A stretch of DNA of 36,700 bases. Origin: an uncultured Lachnospiraceae bacterium. GTDB lineage: Bacteria > Bacillota > Clostridia > Lachnospirales > Lachnospiraceae. The stretch's first letter is position 1, and each line of letters starts with the position of its first letter. The position numbers and the translations under genes are program-made. The stretch spans positions 1 through 36,700 of the forward strand of contig CANPZL010000022.1 in NCBI GenBank assembly GCA_947589055.1, read 5' to 3'. Positions 16,734-25,029 of the stretch are shown here, piece by piece. Under the pieces are notes generated by a model that was not told the origin of the DNA, ran no database searches, and saw only the letters and a program-made list of their open reading frames with translations.

Positions 16734-19286
16734 CTACTCTACGTTCTTTTTCCAGTTCTCATAATGCAGAACATCTCCTACTTCAATCATTCCGACAGCC
16801 TTATTACCGCCTTCCTCATCCGGATCGCTCGGTTCATAATCCTTAAAGATCTCACAGATACCGGAATAATCTCCTATCGGATTTCCTTTCGTTGCATCCG
16901 CTGTCCGTAATATTGTCTTTACGATTTCCGCATTTGCTACAAAATCCATCTGATGACCGATAATAATCTTACTGCCGGATACGATCAGTCCCTCGAACCG
17001 GGTTACCTGATCGTTCGCATCCGTCGGATCATCCGGGAATGTCACATCCCCTTTGGCAATTACCAGTCCCATTACCTTTCCGTTGGTTCCGGCAGGTGCC
17101 TCCACCTCAACATCACCGTCAGAGATCCAGACATAATAGCTGCCAATCTTTGTTCCATTGAGTCCGCTTCCGTTAATCTTTGAAAAATCCAGGAAGTAAT
17201 TGATCGGTGTAACATCCGCCGCTTCTGTAGAAGCGATCGTATTCTTTAAGTTTGTCATTGCTTCCAATAATTCATCGGAATATCCGGTAGTATTGATCAC
17301 CTGCAACGCATACTTCATTTCCATGTAATTGTTGTTATATTCCGTTGCCCTTGCATTAAAGTTGGTTACTGTAGGACTCTCTCCGCCTACCAACGGATCC
17401 ATCGTCGGGCTGGTAACCGTTAAGAACTTATTGCTTGCCACATTCAAGGCACCGCTGGAATATGCACCGGAAGTCGTAACCGTCGTCGCATCTACACCAG
17501 TCGTAATATTTAAATCCGCCAGATTAAAGTCACCAAATTCCCGTACATTGGCAATATCGGTTGCATAAGCATATCCCGGCATATCGGGCATATCATTCGC
17601 ATACCAATCGAAAAATTCCGTTGCCGCCGTCGCACTGGTAAAGTTCAGGAAATAATAATCCTTATCGGAAATGGTCTGCGTTACCGTCATATTTGCCGGA
17701 TCTACCCAGCCCCTATCCGTAATCACCTGAATAATCTCATCATTAAACGCTTCATAAACATTTGAAAAGATCGGACGTCCTGCTGTATCGACGCCTAAAG
17801 GCATATAGGCAATCTGGTTGCTCTTAACGGATATGGACTCACCTGTTCGTACATCCGTATTGCCTTCTACCTCAACATAGCTTGTGGTCGCACTGGAGCC
17901 ATCGGGAGCAACTGCAACATCCCGTCTCCTAGAGGTCTCAATATAAGAACGACCGGCAACATATAAGTTATCCAGACCGCTGAAATCAATATCCGCATTA
18001 TTCCCGTTTACAATGATGGCACTGCTGTTTACATGCGCCTTGCCGCTTGCTGCGTATTGGGATAATACTCGTTGATTATCCGCTGTCTGTGAGAAATTAT
18101 AACCGTAATAAGAACCGGAAAATTCCAGTATTGCATTATCATTGTTGATTTCCAGATCATCGGCCACATAAACATTTGCGTTCATATTTAATGTACCGTC
18201 ATCTGAATTCATACCTACTGTCCGCACGGAAGCCGGCGCCAATGTGATATTGTCCGCCCATACGTCTGCTTGGCCGGAACTGATCGTAATATTACCCGTA
18301 ATATTTGTCACACCATCATTGATAACAGAAATCGTACCCGGTACGATTACCTTCTCTGCGGTTATGCTGACCCGGCTGCCATTATTATACAGACCGGAAT
18401 ACCGGCTTTTATCATTGATACCGTTTGCCGCAGTCAGACGGGCTGTATTGCTTCCGTCATAATAGTTCGATACTCTGGTTGCAGCATCCATATTATAGTT
18501 TTTATTATAATAATCTGCAGCCGCATAGATATTACCGGTTACAGATACCGGTCCGTTGCTGGTCTCGGTCGCTTCATTGAATTCCACACCCATATCAGCA
18601 ATCAACGAAAAATCATACAATGCATTTGCCACGTTATCTACATTACTGAACGCAACATCAAATTCCGGTTCCGTTATCACAACGTCCGTCGTGATCGACT
18701 GTACATAACCTTCTGTCGTTGTCCGTGTCACTGTAACATTATGAATGATCAGCTTATCATAGACCGTAACCAGATTCGGTGCCACACCAGTAGTAGTCGT
18801 TACGATCTCCATATATAATCTTGGTTCCGTCGCCGGCAAGGTTGCCGGATCCACAAGCGTTACACCTTCCGTTGAAATGAAGCCCTTCAACCGTTTGTAC
18901 AGCTCTGCCTGTGATACATAAGCCGGATCTGTAGCCAGCTTCTGCAGGAATTTCTGTTTCATGATCCTGTTTGCTGCCTTTTCATCAATCGTCACATAAT
19001 TGCCGGCTGCCGGATCATAATAAACCATGACTTCAACCGTATCGTTGTAGGCGGATAATAATGCCTGTGTAGAATCACTGCCGATACCGGCATATAATTC
19101 ATCCATTGCCTTTTCCACATAATAGAAGTTATTCTTATTTTCCAGATCCACATACCGCATCCGGTAAAAATAACCGGCAGATGCCAGAATAACTCCTATC
19201 AAAATACCCATACAGGCAAGACCTACCATAACGACAACGAAGGTATTACCACTGTTATTCAATTTTTTATTCCGAATATTTGACAT
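16734..19286 (-). CDS. Very large minor pilin, PilX/GspK-like, lacking Glu5
   Basis: An 850-aa protein. The leader MSNIRNKKLNNSG is followed by NTFVVVMVGLACMGILIGVI, so cleavage after Gly13 gives Asn+1 and Val instead of Glu at +5. Absence of Glu5 is characteristic of GspK, the tip pseudopilin, and of some PilX proteins. The N-terminal helix continues to YFYRMRYVDLENKNNFYYVE. Residues about 225-480 consist of short alternating strands rich in Asn, Gly, Ile and Val (NITGNITISSGQADVWADNI; LNMNANVYVADDLEINNDNA), like a beta-helix or polymer-forming domain. PilX-type proteins are usually near 200 aa and GspK near 320, so this is exceptionally long. Its start overlaps the PilV-like stop by 1 nt. 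Confidence 0.75.
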   Translation of the reverse strand: MSNIRNKKLNNSGNTFVVVMVGLACMGILIGVILASAGYFYRMRYVDLENKNNFYYVEKAMDELYAGIGSDSTQALLSAYNDTVEVMVYYDPAAGNYVTIDEKAANRIMKQKFLQKLATDPAYVSQAELYKRLKGFISTEGVTLVDPATLPATEPRLYMEIVTTTTGVAPNLVTVYDKLIIHNVTVTRTTTEGYVQSITTDVVITEPEFDVAFSNVDNVANALYDFSLIADMGVEFNEATETSNGPVSVTGNIYAAADYYNKNYNMDAATRVSNYYDGSNTARLTAANGINDKSRYSGLYNNGSRVSITAEKVIVPGTISVINDGVTNITGNITISSGQADVWADNITLAPASVRTVGMNSDDGTLNMNANVYVADDLEINNDNAILEFSGSYYGYNFSQTADNQRVLSQYAASGKAHVNSSAIIVNGNNADIDFSGLDNLYVAGRSYIETSRRRDVAVAPDGSSATTSYVEVEGNTDVRTGESISVKSNQIAYMPLGVDTAGRPIFSNVYEAFNDEIIQVITDRGWVDPANMTVTQTISDKDYYFLNFTSATAATEFFDWYANDMPDMPGYAYATDIANVREFGDFNLADLNITTGVDATTVTTSGAYSSGALNVASNKFLTVTSPTMDPLVGGESPTVTNFNARATEYNNNYMEMKYALQVINTTGYSDELLEAMTNLKNTIASTEAADVTPINYFLDFSKINGSGLNGTKIGSYYVWISDGDVEVEAPAGTNGKVMGLVIAKGDVTFPDDPTDANDQVTRFEGLIVSGSKIIIGHQMDFVANAEIVKTILRTADATKGNPIGDYSGICEIFKDYEPSDPDEEGGNKAVGMIEVGDVLHYENWKKNVE

Positions 19287-20758
19287 TAGTAATCCCCCTT
19301 CGACGTATCAAATGTTGTTACTGCTCCTGTATCCCTATTCGTTAGTTCAATATAAATATTGTAAATCCGTCCTTCTTCTGAATACCGCTCATCATCACTT
19401 AACGTTTTAATTACCATTGTAAGGTCCCCGGTAGGTACATTTACAGACATTTTTGTACTCCGCCCAGCCGGATAATCCGTACTGGATAATACATTCAATC
19501 GTTCCGTAGGCGTTCCTTCGTCCAGCAGTAATGGAATGTTGGTATAGATTTCAACCGGATGTGCTGCTAATGCATTGACCAGTTCAAACTGAGTCATATA
19601 CTGGTAATTTCCTCCCGCTGTGATATCTCTTCCGAAAGCAGTCTCCGTCGGGATCAAATCACCGCCCAGATTGGTGACACTGGAAACCTTGGAATCATCC
19701 TCTGCTGTCCGTATAACGTATACCTTTGCAGTATCTGACAGGTTATTGGTTATGTTAATCTTATCATCCCCATACGCTTTATTGTACAGGAACTGATTAT
19801 ACATCAGGTAAATATCCGGAAGCTCCTTAAACTGCTGCTCATATGGTGTATATGTAATCGTCGCCGCATCTGAAGGAACTCCATACCGGCTTACGATTCC
19901 CGGATTCTCATATATGACTTCACAAGTTACCTTATACTTATTTGAGTTCCCCGGTTCGTTTACCGCATCCAGAATAAGGTTGATTTCCTTTGTTGCACGC
20001 TCGCTGACCGAACGTGTACCGTTTTTTAATTGGACTGCCAGCACTTCATCATCTGCATCACCGGAACTTTCCAAAGCAGAAATAATAGAGCTGAAATAGG
20101 AACTGGTCGCAGTCACATCGCAGTTGGATACGTTGGTAATTACTGCCGTCTGGCTTGCATCCAAGCTGGACAGATTTCCAAGATTTGCCGCATTGGGATC
20201 AAAATAATCTGCCTGATTTAAAGATGCAACCGCATAAGGGGTGGTATCCATACGAATCAACACGTCATAGTCCCGATAATCAACCGTAGCCGTACCGGTA
20301 AAGGTATACTGCCGTACCAATGCCTCCGGTGTACTTCCATGTGCAGTATTATAGCTTTTCACTGCCTGATACATTGCTGTTACCGACGCCCAGCCTGTAC
20401 TGCCGCCGGGTACCGGCATAGAAGTCAGATAGGAATTATTCGGAATAGCAGTACCTGGGTTTCCGTCCGCTTTCACGGAAGAAAAACCATAAGAAGTAGT
20501 AAGCGTAGTATCCATTCCCAGTGTCGTGGACAGTTCATCCACGGCTGAAGAAGAATACATAGTTTCTATATCCACCTGCTTCATGGTCTCCGCTATGGAT
20601 TTTGCATAATCCGTAGCGGCCTGCTGTGCATCCGCCCGTTGTCCGATGCGGATGCTGCTTGCTAACTGATTGATAATGGGAATGATACACATAGTAAAAA
20701 CAACGACAGCAATCAGAATCTCTATTAAACTGACACCTTTGTTATTCTCTCGTTTCAT
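19286..20758 (-). CDS. Minor prepilin, PilV/GspI-like
   Basis: A 490-aa protein with leader MKRENNKG, cleavage after Gly8, Val+1 and Glu+5 in VSLIEILIAVVVFTMCIIPI. The downstream sequence NQLASSIRIGQRADAQQAAT followed by AETMKQ is typical of PilV/GspI-type pilins. The body is much longer than the usual 150-200 aa and is beta-rich with many Thr/Ser/Asn. The ribosome site GGAG is 7 nt before the ATG. It follows the PilO-like gene by 14 nt. It probably belongs to the pilus tip/initiation complex; the large head may be an adhesive domain (inference). Confidence 0.8.
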   Translation of the reverse strand: MKRENNKGVSLIEILIAVVVFTMCIIPIINQLASSIRIGQRADAQQAATDYAKSIAETMKQVDIETMYSSSAVDELSTTLGMDTTLTTSYGFSSVKADGNPGTAIPNNSYLTSMPVPGGSTGWASVTAMYQAVKSYNTAHGSTPEALVRQYTFTGTATVDYRDYDVLIRMDTTPYAVASLNQADYFDPNAANLGNLSSLDASQTAVITNVSNCDVTATSSYFSSIISALESSGDADDEVLAVQLKNGTRSVSERATKEINLILDAVNEPGNSNKYKVTCEVIYENPGIVSRYGVPSDAATITYTPYEQQFKELPDIYLMYNQFLYNKAYGDDKINITNNLSDTAKVYVIRTAEDDSKVSSVTNLGGDLIPTETAFGRDITAGGNYQYMTQFELVNALAAHPVEIYTNIPLLLDEGTPTERLNVLSSTDYPAGRSTKMSVNVPTGDLTMVIKTLSDDERYSEEGRIYNIYIELTNRDTGAVTTFDTSKGDY

Positions 20759-20772
20759 GAAATCACTCCATT

Positions 20773-21936
20773 CTACTTATACACGATCACACTACCTGCC
20801 CGATTTGCGATCTTTACTCTGTTTGCAGACGCATCGTCCGCTACCTTTACATACAAGGTCTTATCCGTCGTGTTCTCTAATGTAACCGCTACACCATTGA
20901 TATCCTCAGTGTCCTTGATGTCGGAGGACTGGATCAGCATAGTCAGGTCATCACCCGGATCAAACTCCTGCCTTCTGGTATCCGTTCCGATACCATATTC
21001 CACTACGTACTGGTCGCCTTCCTTGGAAACACGAACCGTTACACTCTCAGATTCATTCTTGCTGCTGGTAACATTGTTACCGCCGGACGCCAGCCCGACT
21101 ACCTTACCGGAGGTATCGCTGCTGGTGGGATTCACAGCCATATATAAGTCATAATCATTCTTAATCGTTTCCCCGTTGTCAGAAGAATACTTAGAAGTGG
21201 TGGCCGCACCGTCGCCGCCTTCAAACAGATTATCAACACCGACCGGAATATCATTCAGATCCAGATCGACATTTTCTTCTCTTCCGTTCCCGTTGATGCT
21301 GAATAAGTTGACTGTCATATTACCTTGCAATTCATTCGTTTCTTCATCCAATGAAACAGTAACAGAATCCACTGTCATCCGATATTTATATGCCGCCACA
21401 TGATTCACAAAATCCTTAACGCCTGCATAATCGCCATGATATTCAAGGGTCATAGTAGAGTTATAGCAGGTGTAATTCTCCTGGGGTGCTGCCATCTGTG
21501 CATTTTCTGTGCCTTCCGCCTGTGCATCCTCGGCACCTTCCGCCGGCTGCTCAGCTAGTTGTCCTTCTGCATTGGAACCGCCCAGAGTATAAAACAGGGT
21601 CGGTTCTGTCATTCCCTGACTCTTTACATCATATGTGATCTCTTCATTATCCCGGACTCCCTGAATAAACATGAGCATATATTCCTGATTCCAGTTGGAA
21701 GGGAACTCTGCCAGTTTTGCATCAAACAGTTCCAGATTATCTTCCGTCCACTGGAGATATTCTCCCCGATGGATTTCCTTTTCCTGCAGTTCCTGCAAGG
21801 TAACCTTCAAGGTAGCAGTTTCCCGTTCAATGGATTCCTTCTCCTTCCATTGCGGAGATACCCACAGAAAATATGCCGCTGCTAAGATCGCTACACTTCC
21901 CAGTATCAATAAAACCTTCTTTGTTGTATCATTCAT
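20773..21936 (-). CDS. pilO: PilO-like inner-membrane assembly protein
   Basis: A 387-aa protein. A short cytoplasmic tail is followed by one membrane span (KVLLILGSVAILAAAYFLWV, residues 7-26) and a coiled coil (WKEKESIERETATLKVTLQE, 30-55), then an extracytoplasmic domain with VKDFVNHVAAYKYRMTVDSV, a typical PilO ferredoxin-like fold segment. A Glu/Gln/Ala-rich linker (about 122-152) and a C-terminal beta-rich extension (about 250-387) make it longer than usual PilO (about 200 aa). PilO partners with PilN to link PilM to the pilus. It directly follows the PilM-PilN fusion (12 nt), which supports the call. Confidence 0.78.
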   Translation of the reverse strand: MNDTTKKVLLILGSVAILAAAYFLWVSPQWKEKESIERETATLKVTLQELQEKEIHRGEYLQWTEDNLELFDAKLAEFPSNWNQEYMLMFIQGVRDNEEITYDVKSQGMTEPTLFYTLGGSNAEGQLAEQPAEGAEDAQAEGTENAQMAAPQENYTCYNSTMTLEYHGDYAGVKDFVNHVAAYKYRMTVDSVTVSLDEETNELQGNMTVNLFSINGNGREENVDLDLNDIPVGVDNLFEGGDGAATTSKYSSDNGETIKNDYDLYMAVNPTSSDTSGKVVGLASGGNNVTSSKNESESVTVRVSKEGDQYVVEYGIGTDTRRQEFDPGDDLTMLIQSSDIKDTEDINGVAVTLENTTDKTLYVKVADDASANRVKIANRAGSVIVYK

Positions 21937-21948
21937 CCTTCTTCCCTC

Positions 21949-23577
21949 CTATTCCGCATCTGCTTCCGCTTCCGTAGAAGTCTCCGCAGGGGCAGGTGCC
22001 TCTGTGGTCGTCGCCTCATATTCCGGAAGAACATAATTACAGGTTACCGTATATTCATATGTGATAACACCATCATCATCCTGTTGTGCGATGGAATCAA
22101 TCCATGCATTTTCCACACAGCTAATATCCCGCAGATCCACTACCAGTCTTGCTACAGAATTATAATCCGTGCTATTCATGGTGATACTAACGCCGGTTGA
22201 GGAAGAATCAATTGATTTCACCTTGACATTAGCAGGTATCTTTTCTTCCAATGTATTCCAGAACTCCATCATGTACTCATTGGAAATCTTCGTGGAATCA
22301 TACAGGGTCAACATATCGTTGTATGTTGCCTGACTCTGGAGATAGTCGTTATAGATCTCCTGAATATCCTGAATCGCCGCAATATCCTGCTTTACCTGAT
22401 TCTGTTCCTTTATCGCCTTCGCTTTCATAACCGAAACAAAGATGCAGGCACCGCCGGCAATGACAACTGCCAAAACCAGTACTGCAACCAATGCGCCGGT
22501 TGTTCCCTGACTTGCCTTCTTAGCCGCCTGCTCCTGCAGAACGAAGCCCATAGGGTTCATGGCAGCACCGATCGGCCCGATCAAGTAGACCGGACTGTAG
22601 ATCTGGGTATTGATCTTCTCGTCAAACTTTACATTATACAGGCTATCCATAACCTTAGTGGATACATTCAACTGAATCTTAAACAGACCGTCAATACCAC
22701 GGATCAAAGCACCGTCACCGGTTAGATATACTTCGTCAATAGGCTTATCCGGATTCCGGGAGCCATAGTAATCCATGACACGTCCGATATTGTTGATCAG
22801 ATACCGGAACGAACCGGTAATAGCATCATCATCAAAGTCAACAGTAATCATACGTTCATTCTGAAGCATGGTAAGCGCTGTAGCCGCATCGACCTCTTTT
22901 GCTTCCATTACCTCAGCGACTACTGCATTGATACCATATGGAACAGTACGCTGTAATAACAGGGTATCGCCCTTTACGATATTCAGCACGGTAGACTCAC
23001 TGCCGATCTGTACCACCATCGTCGTCGCATTCTCACTGGTCTGTGTCTTGATCATCTGGAGCATGGCGTTACCGATATAATCGATGGACTCTACATTCAG
23101 TCCTGCAACGCTTGCCACTTCATAATAGGTACGCACCATCTGCTGGGGTGCCGCAACTACAAGGATCCTCTTATTTTTTGCTCCGTCTTCGCCGACTACG
23201 GATTCCAGCACCGTGTATGCGATCACATAATCCTCTATATTAACAGGAAAATATTCTGTTGCATTCGCATTGATAATTCCGGAAATCTTATTATCCGGTA
23301 CGGAAGGGATCAAAACCTCCCGGCTCACAATCTTGGTGGAAGCCAAAACAAAAATCGCATTTTTGTTCGTGATACCATTTGCATTCAACTGCTCCCGGAT
23401 TGCTGCTCCTACCAGATCCTTATTTCTTATGTAACCATCCTCAAACGCCCCTTCCGGTGTTTCGAAGATCATCGCATTATGGATATACGTCTGTTTCTTT
23501 TGTGAAGCTGTCGCTTCAATGATTGTAATGTTTTCATTCGTTATGTCTATGGTTAAGACTTTACTATTTTTTGCCAT
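21949..23577 (-). CDS. pilM: PilM-PilN fusion protein
   Basis: A 542-aa protein. Residues 1-340 are PilM-like: an actin/FtsA-fold start (KVLTIDITNENITIIEA), a middle part with LIPSVPDNKISGIINANATE and YFPVNIEDYVIAYTVL, and DEVYLTGDGALIRGIDGLF. One membrane span follows at about 361-383, then a coiled coil and a PilN-like periplasmic-type domain (NVKVKSIDSSSTGVSITMNS; ARLVVDLRDISCVENAW). The tail is Thr/Ala/Glu-rich. Normally PilM (cytoplasmic) and PilN (membrane) are separate proteins held by the PilN N-terminal peptide; here they are joined in one chain, giving fixed 1:1 stoichiometry. GGGAGG lies 7 nt before the ATG. Confidence 0.85.
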   Translation of the reverse strand: MAKNSKVLTIDITNENITIIEATASQKKQTYIHNAMIFETPEGAFEDGYIRNKDLVGAAIREQLNANGITNKNAIFVLASTKIVSREVLIPSVPDNKISGIINANATEYFPVNIEDYVIAYTVLESVVGEDGAKNKRILVVAAPQQMVRTYYEVASVAGLNVESIDYIGNAMLQMIKTQTSENATTMVVQIGSESTVLNIVKGDTLLLQRTVPYGINAVVAEVMEAKEVDAATALTMLQNERMITVDFDDDAITGSFRYLINNIGRVMDYYGSRNPDKPIDEVYLTGDGALIRGIDGLFKIQLNVSTKVMDSLYNVKFDEKINTQIYSPVYLIGPIGAAMNPMGFVLQEQAAKKASQGTTGALVAVLVLAVVIAGGACIFVSVMKAKAIKEQNQVKQDIAAIQDIQEIYNDYLQSQATYNDMLTLYDSTKISNEYMMEFWNTLEEKIPANVKVKSIDSSSTGVSITMNSTDYNSVARLVVDLRDISCVENAWIDSIAQQDDDGVITYEYTVTCNYVLPEYEATTTEAPAPAETSTEAEADAE

Positions 23578-23616
23578 TTCGTAGCCTCCCTCGCTAATCA
23601 GTGTATATTTTCAGGG

Positions 23617-24417
23617 CTACAAGCCCATTATACCTAGGTACCAGCTCACAAGCTGTTCACCACATATCATGGCGATATAGACGCCCATTGCCAAATATGG
23701 GCCAAAGGCCAAGCGATGCCCGCCTTTTCCTATCTTCATGATAATCAGATGTATGATGCTTCCGCAGATACACCCCATCATAAATGCTACAATATTCAGT
23801 TTCCAGCCTAAAAGTAAGCCAGCCGCTGCCATGAGCTTAATGTCGCCGCCACCTACTATATGCTCTCCTTCCCGCAGTCTGGTTCCAACCCAGTCAAGGA
23901 GCAGTAGGAAAACGCTGACTGCAAAAAGACCAACGACCTGTTCCTTCCAGTTTTCCAACCGGAAGCAGAGCCGAATCAGTCCTAATACAAATATAAAAAT
24001 GTTAAACTCGATCGGAATATATTGTGTATTCCAGTCCACCAAACCGATATACAGCAGCGCTGTGGTACATAAGCAAAACAGTACCGTTTCCAGCGACATT
24101 CCGTAAATCAGATACAGTGGAACATAACATATACCGTTTAAAACAGCAAGAATCCATATGTACCGCCCATTTTGAGCCTTCGTATACATACAATCCTTTC
24201 TTACCAAACGGTACGTGGTATAGGTGAATTCCGTCACCCAGTTAGACTTTCCAATGGGCCGCATGGCAATACAGGTTTCCCGACCCTGACAGGAATCACA
24301 GACTTCCTCATCCTCATCCATCTTACGAATATAAGTAATCAAGTCAAAGGAATGCCGGAATACAATCCCGATCAAAATCCCCGAAACCAGAAACCCTGCT
24401 ATATACAGCCAGATCAT
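23617..24417 (-). CDS. pilD: Prepilin peptidase PilD (A24 family)
   Basis: The start is ATG 24417 (MIWLYIAG), preceded by AGGTGGG at 7 nt; this gives 266 aa. The two catalytic aspartates of the A24 family are present: Asp128 in GLVDWNTQYIPIEFN and Asp192 in the GGGDIKLMAAAGLLLGW motif. About seven membrane spans are visible. It cleaves prepilins after Gly and N-methylates residue +1. The N-terminal cytoplasmic region has CDSCQGRETC (about residues 40-49) rather than the usual two CxxC pairs with the PxxSCP motif, so the methylase half is divergent. It sits right after the major pilin gene. Confidence 0.88.
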   Translation of the reverse strand: MIWLYIAGFLVSGILIGIVFRHSFDLITYIRKMDEDEEVCDSCQGRETCIAMRPIGKSNWVTEFTYTTYRLVRKDCMYTKAQNGRYIWILAVLNGICYVPLYLIYGMSLETVLFCLCTTALLYIGLVDWNTQYIPIEFNIFIFVLGLIRLCFRLENWKEQVVGLFAVSVFLLLLDWVGTRLREGEHIVGGGDIKLMAAAGLLLGWKLNIVAFMMGCICGSIIHLIIMKIGKGGHRLAFGPYLAMGVYIAMICGEQLVSWYLGIMGL

Positions 24418-24435
24418 CACGCATCCCACCTAAAC

Positions 24436-24473
24436 ATACAACACACGCCCGGTTGCCCGGACGTATGCTGTAT
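24436..24473 (-). other. Hairpin between pilin and pilD (stability or attenuation element)
   Basis: A 17-bp stem (with G-U pairs) closes a GCAA tetraloop; the core is CGTCCGG-GCAA-CCGGGCG. It begins 9 nt after the pilin stop and is not followed by a T tract. It probably slows 3' decay of the pilin message or causes partial termination, which would give more pilin than PilD. Confidence 0.65.
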
Positions 24474-24481
24474 TACTTTTA

Positions 24482-24946
24482 TTATTCAGCCATAGATGCT
24501 CCAGGGTTCGGAGAACACTGATGAGCAGCATCTACTGTACCATAGTAAACAATTACTTTATTATTTACCGGATCAATATCGCAGAAAAATTCTTGAGAAG
24601 TAATAGCACTACCAGCTAAATCTTTCTTAGATTTTCCTGATAAAGTGGCACCGCTTGCAATACCAATAACATTGGCAACCTCTTTTGAAAAATCATCGCC
24701 AGCTGCAAGAATACTATTAAGTTGAAGACCTGAACCAGACGGTGCAGCATCATATGCCTTTTCTACTGCTAATGCTGAGTTAATAGAACTTGCAACGGTA
24801 GATCCGGTCTGCACATCCGTTGAAAGTCTTGACTTGTTGATGTACTTGATCAAAGCCGGTGCCAATGCAGCAGCCAAAATCGCCATAATCGCAATAACGA
24901 TAATCAGCTCGACCATTGAGAAACCTTTGTTACTTGTTTTTTTCAT
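24482..24946 (-). CDS. pilA: Major type IV pilin
   Basis: A 154-aa protein. Leader MKKTSNKG, cleavage after Gly8, Phe+1 and Glu+5 in FSMVELIIVIAIMAILAAAL, then a long helix to about residue 62. The mature protein of about 146 aa has two cysteines (Cys122, Cys144) near the C-terminus that can form the D-region disulfide loop seen in many type IV pilins. Several Gly/Ser/Ala-rich segments follow the helix. It is the smallest pilin in the operon and carries a strong ribosome site (GGAGAG, 6 nt). Hairpins lie on both sides of the gene, as expected for the subunit needed in largest amount. Confidence 0.9.
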   Translation of the reverse strand: MKKTSNKGFSMVELIIVIAIMAILAAALAPALIKYINKSRLSTDVQTGSTVASSINSALAVEKAYDAAPSGSGLQLNSILAAGDDFSKEVANVIGIASGATLSGKSKKDLAGSAITSQEFFCDIDPVNNKVIVYYGTVDAAHQCSPNPGASMAE

Positions 24947-24985
24947 AATAATCTCTCCTTTTTTATTAAAATATTTATTATTACA

Positions 24986-25012
24986 TCTGCTGACGGTTTC
25001 GGATTCAGCAGA
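24986..25012 (-). other. Hairpin upstream of the pilin gene
   Basis: A perfect 8-bp inverted repeat TCTGCTGA/TCAGCAGA with an 11-nt loop lies between pilC and the pilin gene. On the minus strand it is followed by an A/T-rich stretch leading to the pilin ribosome site. It could be an RNA processing or protection site that separates the pilin message from the pilBTC transcript. Confidence 0.5.
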
Positions 25013-25029
25013 GAATAACCATCTTGATT

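Noticed and set aside
24430..24481. The GCAA hairpin after the pilin gene as a full rho-independent terminator
   Set aside because: No U tract follows, and pilD with the rest of the pilus operon lies directly downstream without a promoter.
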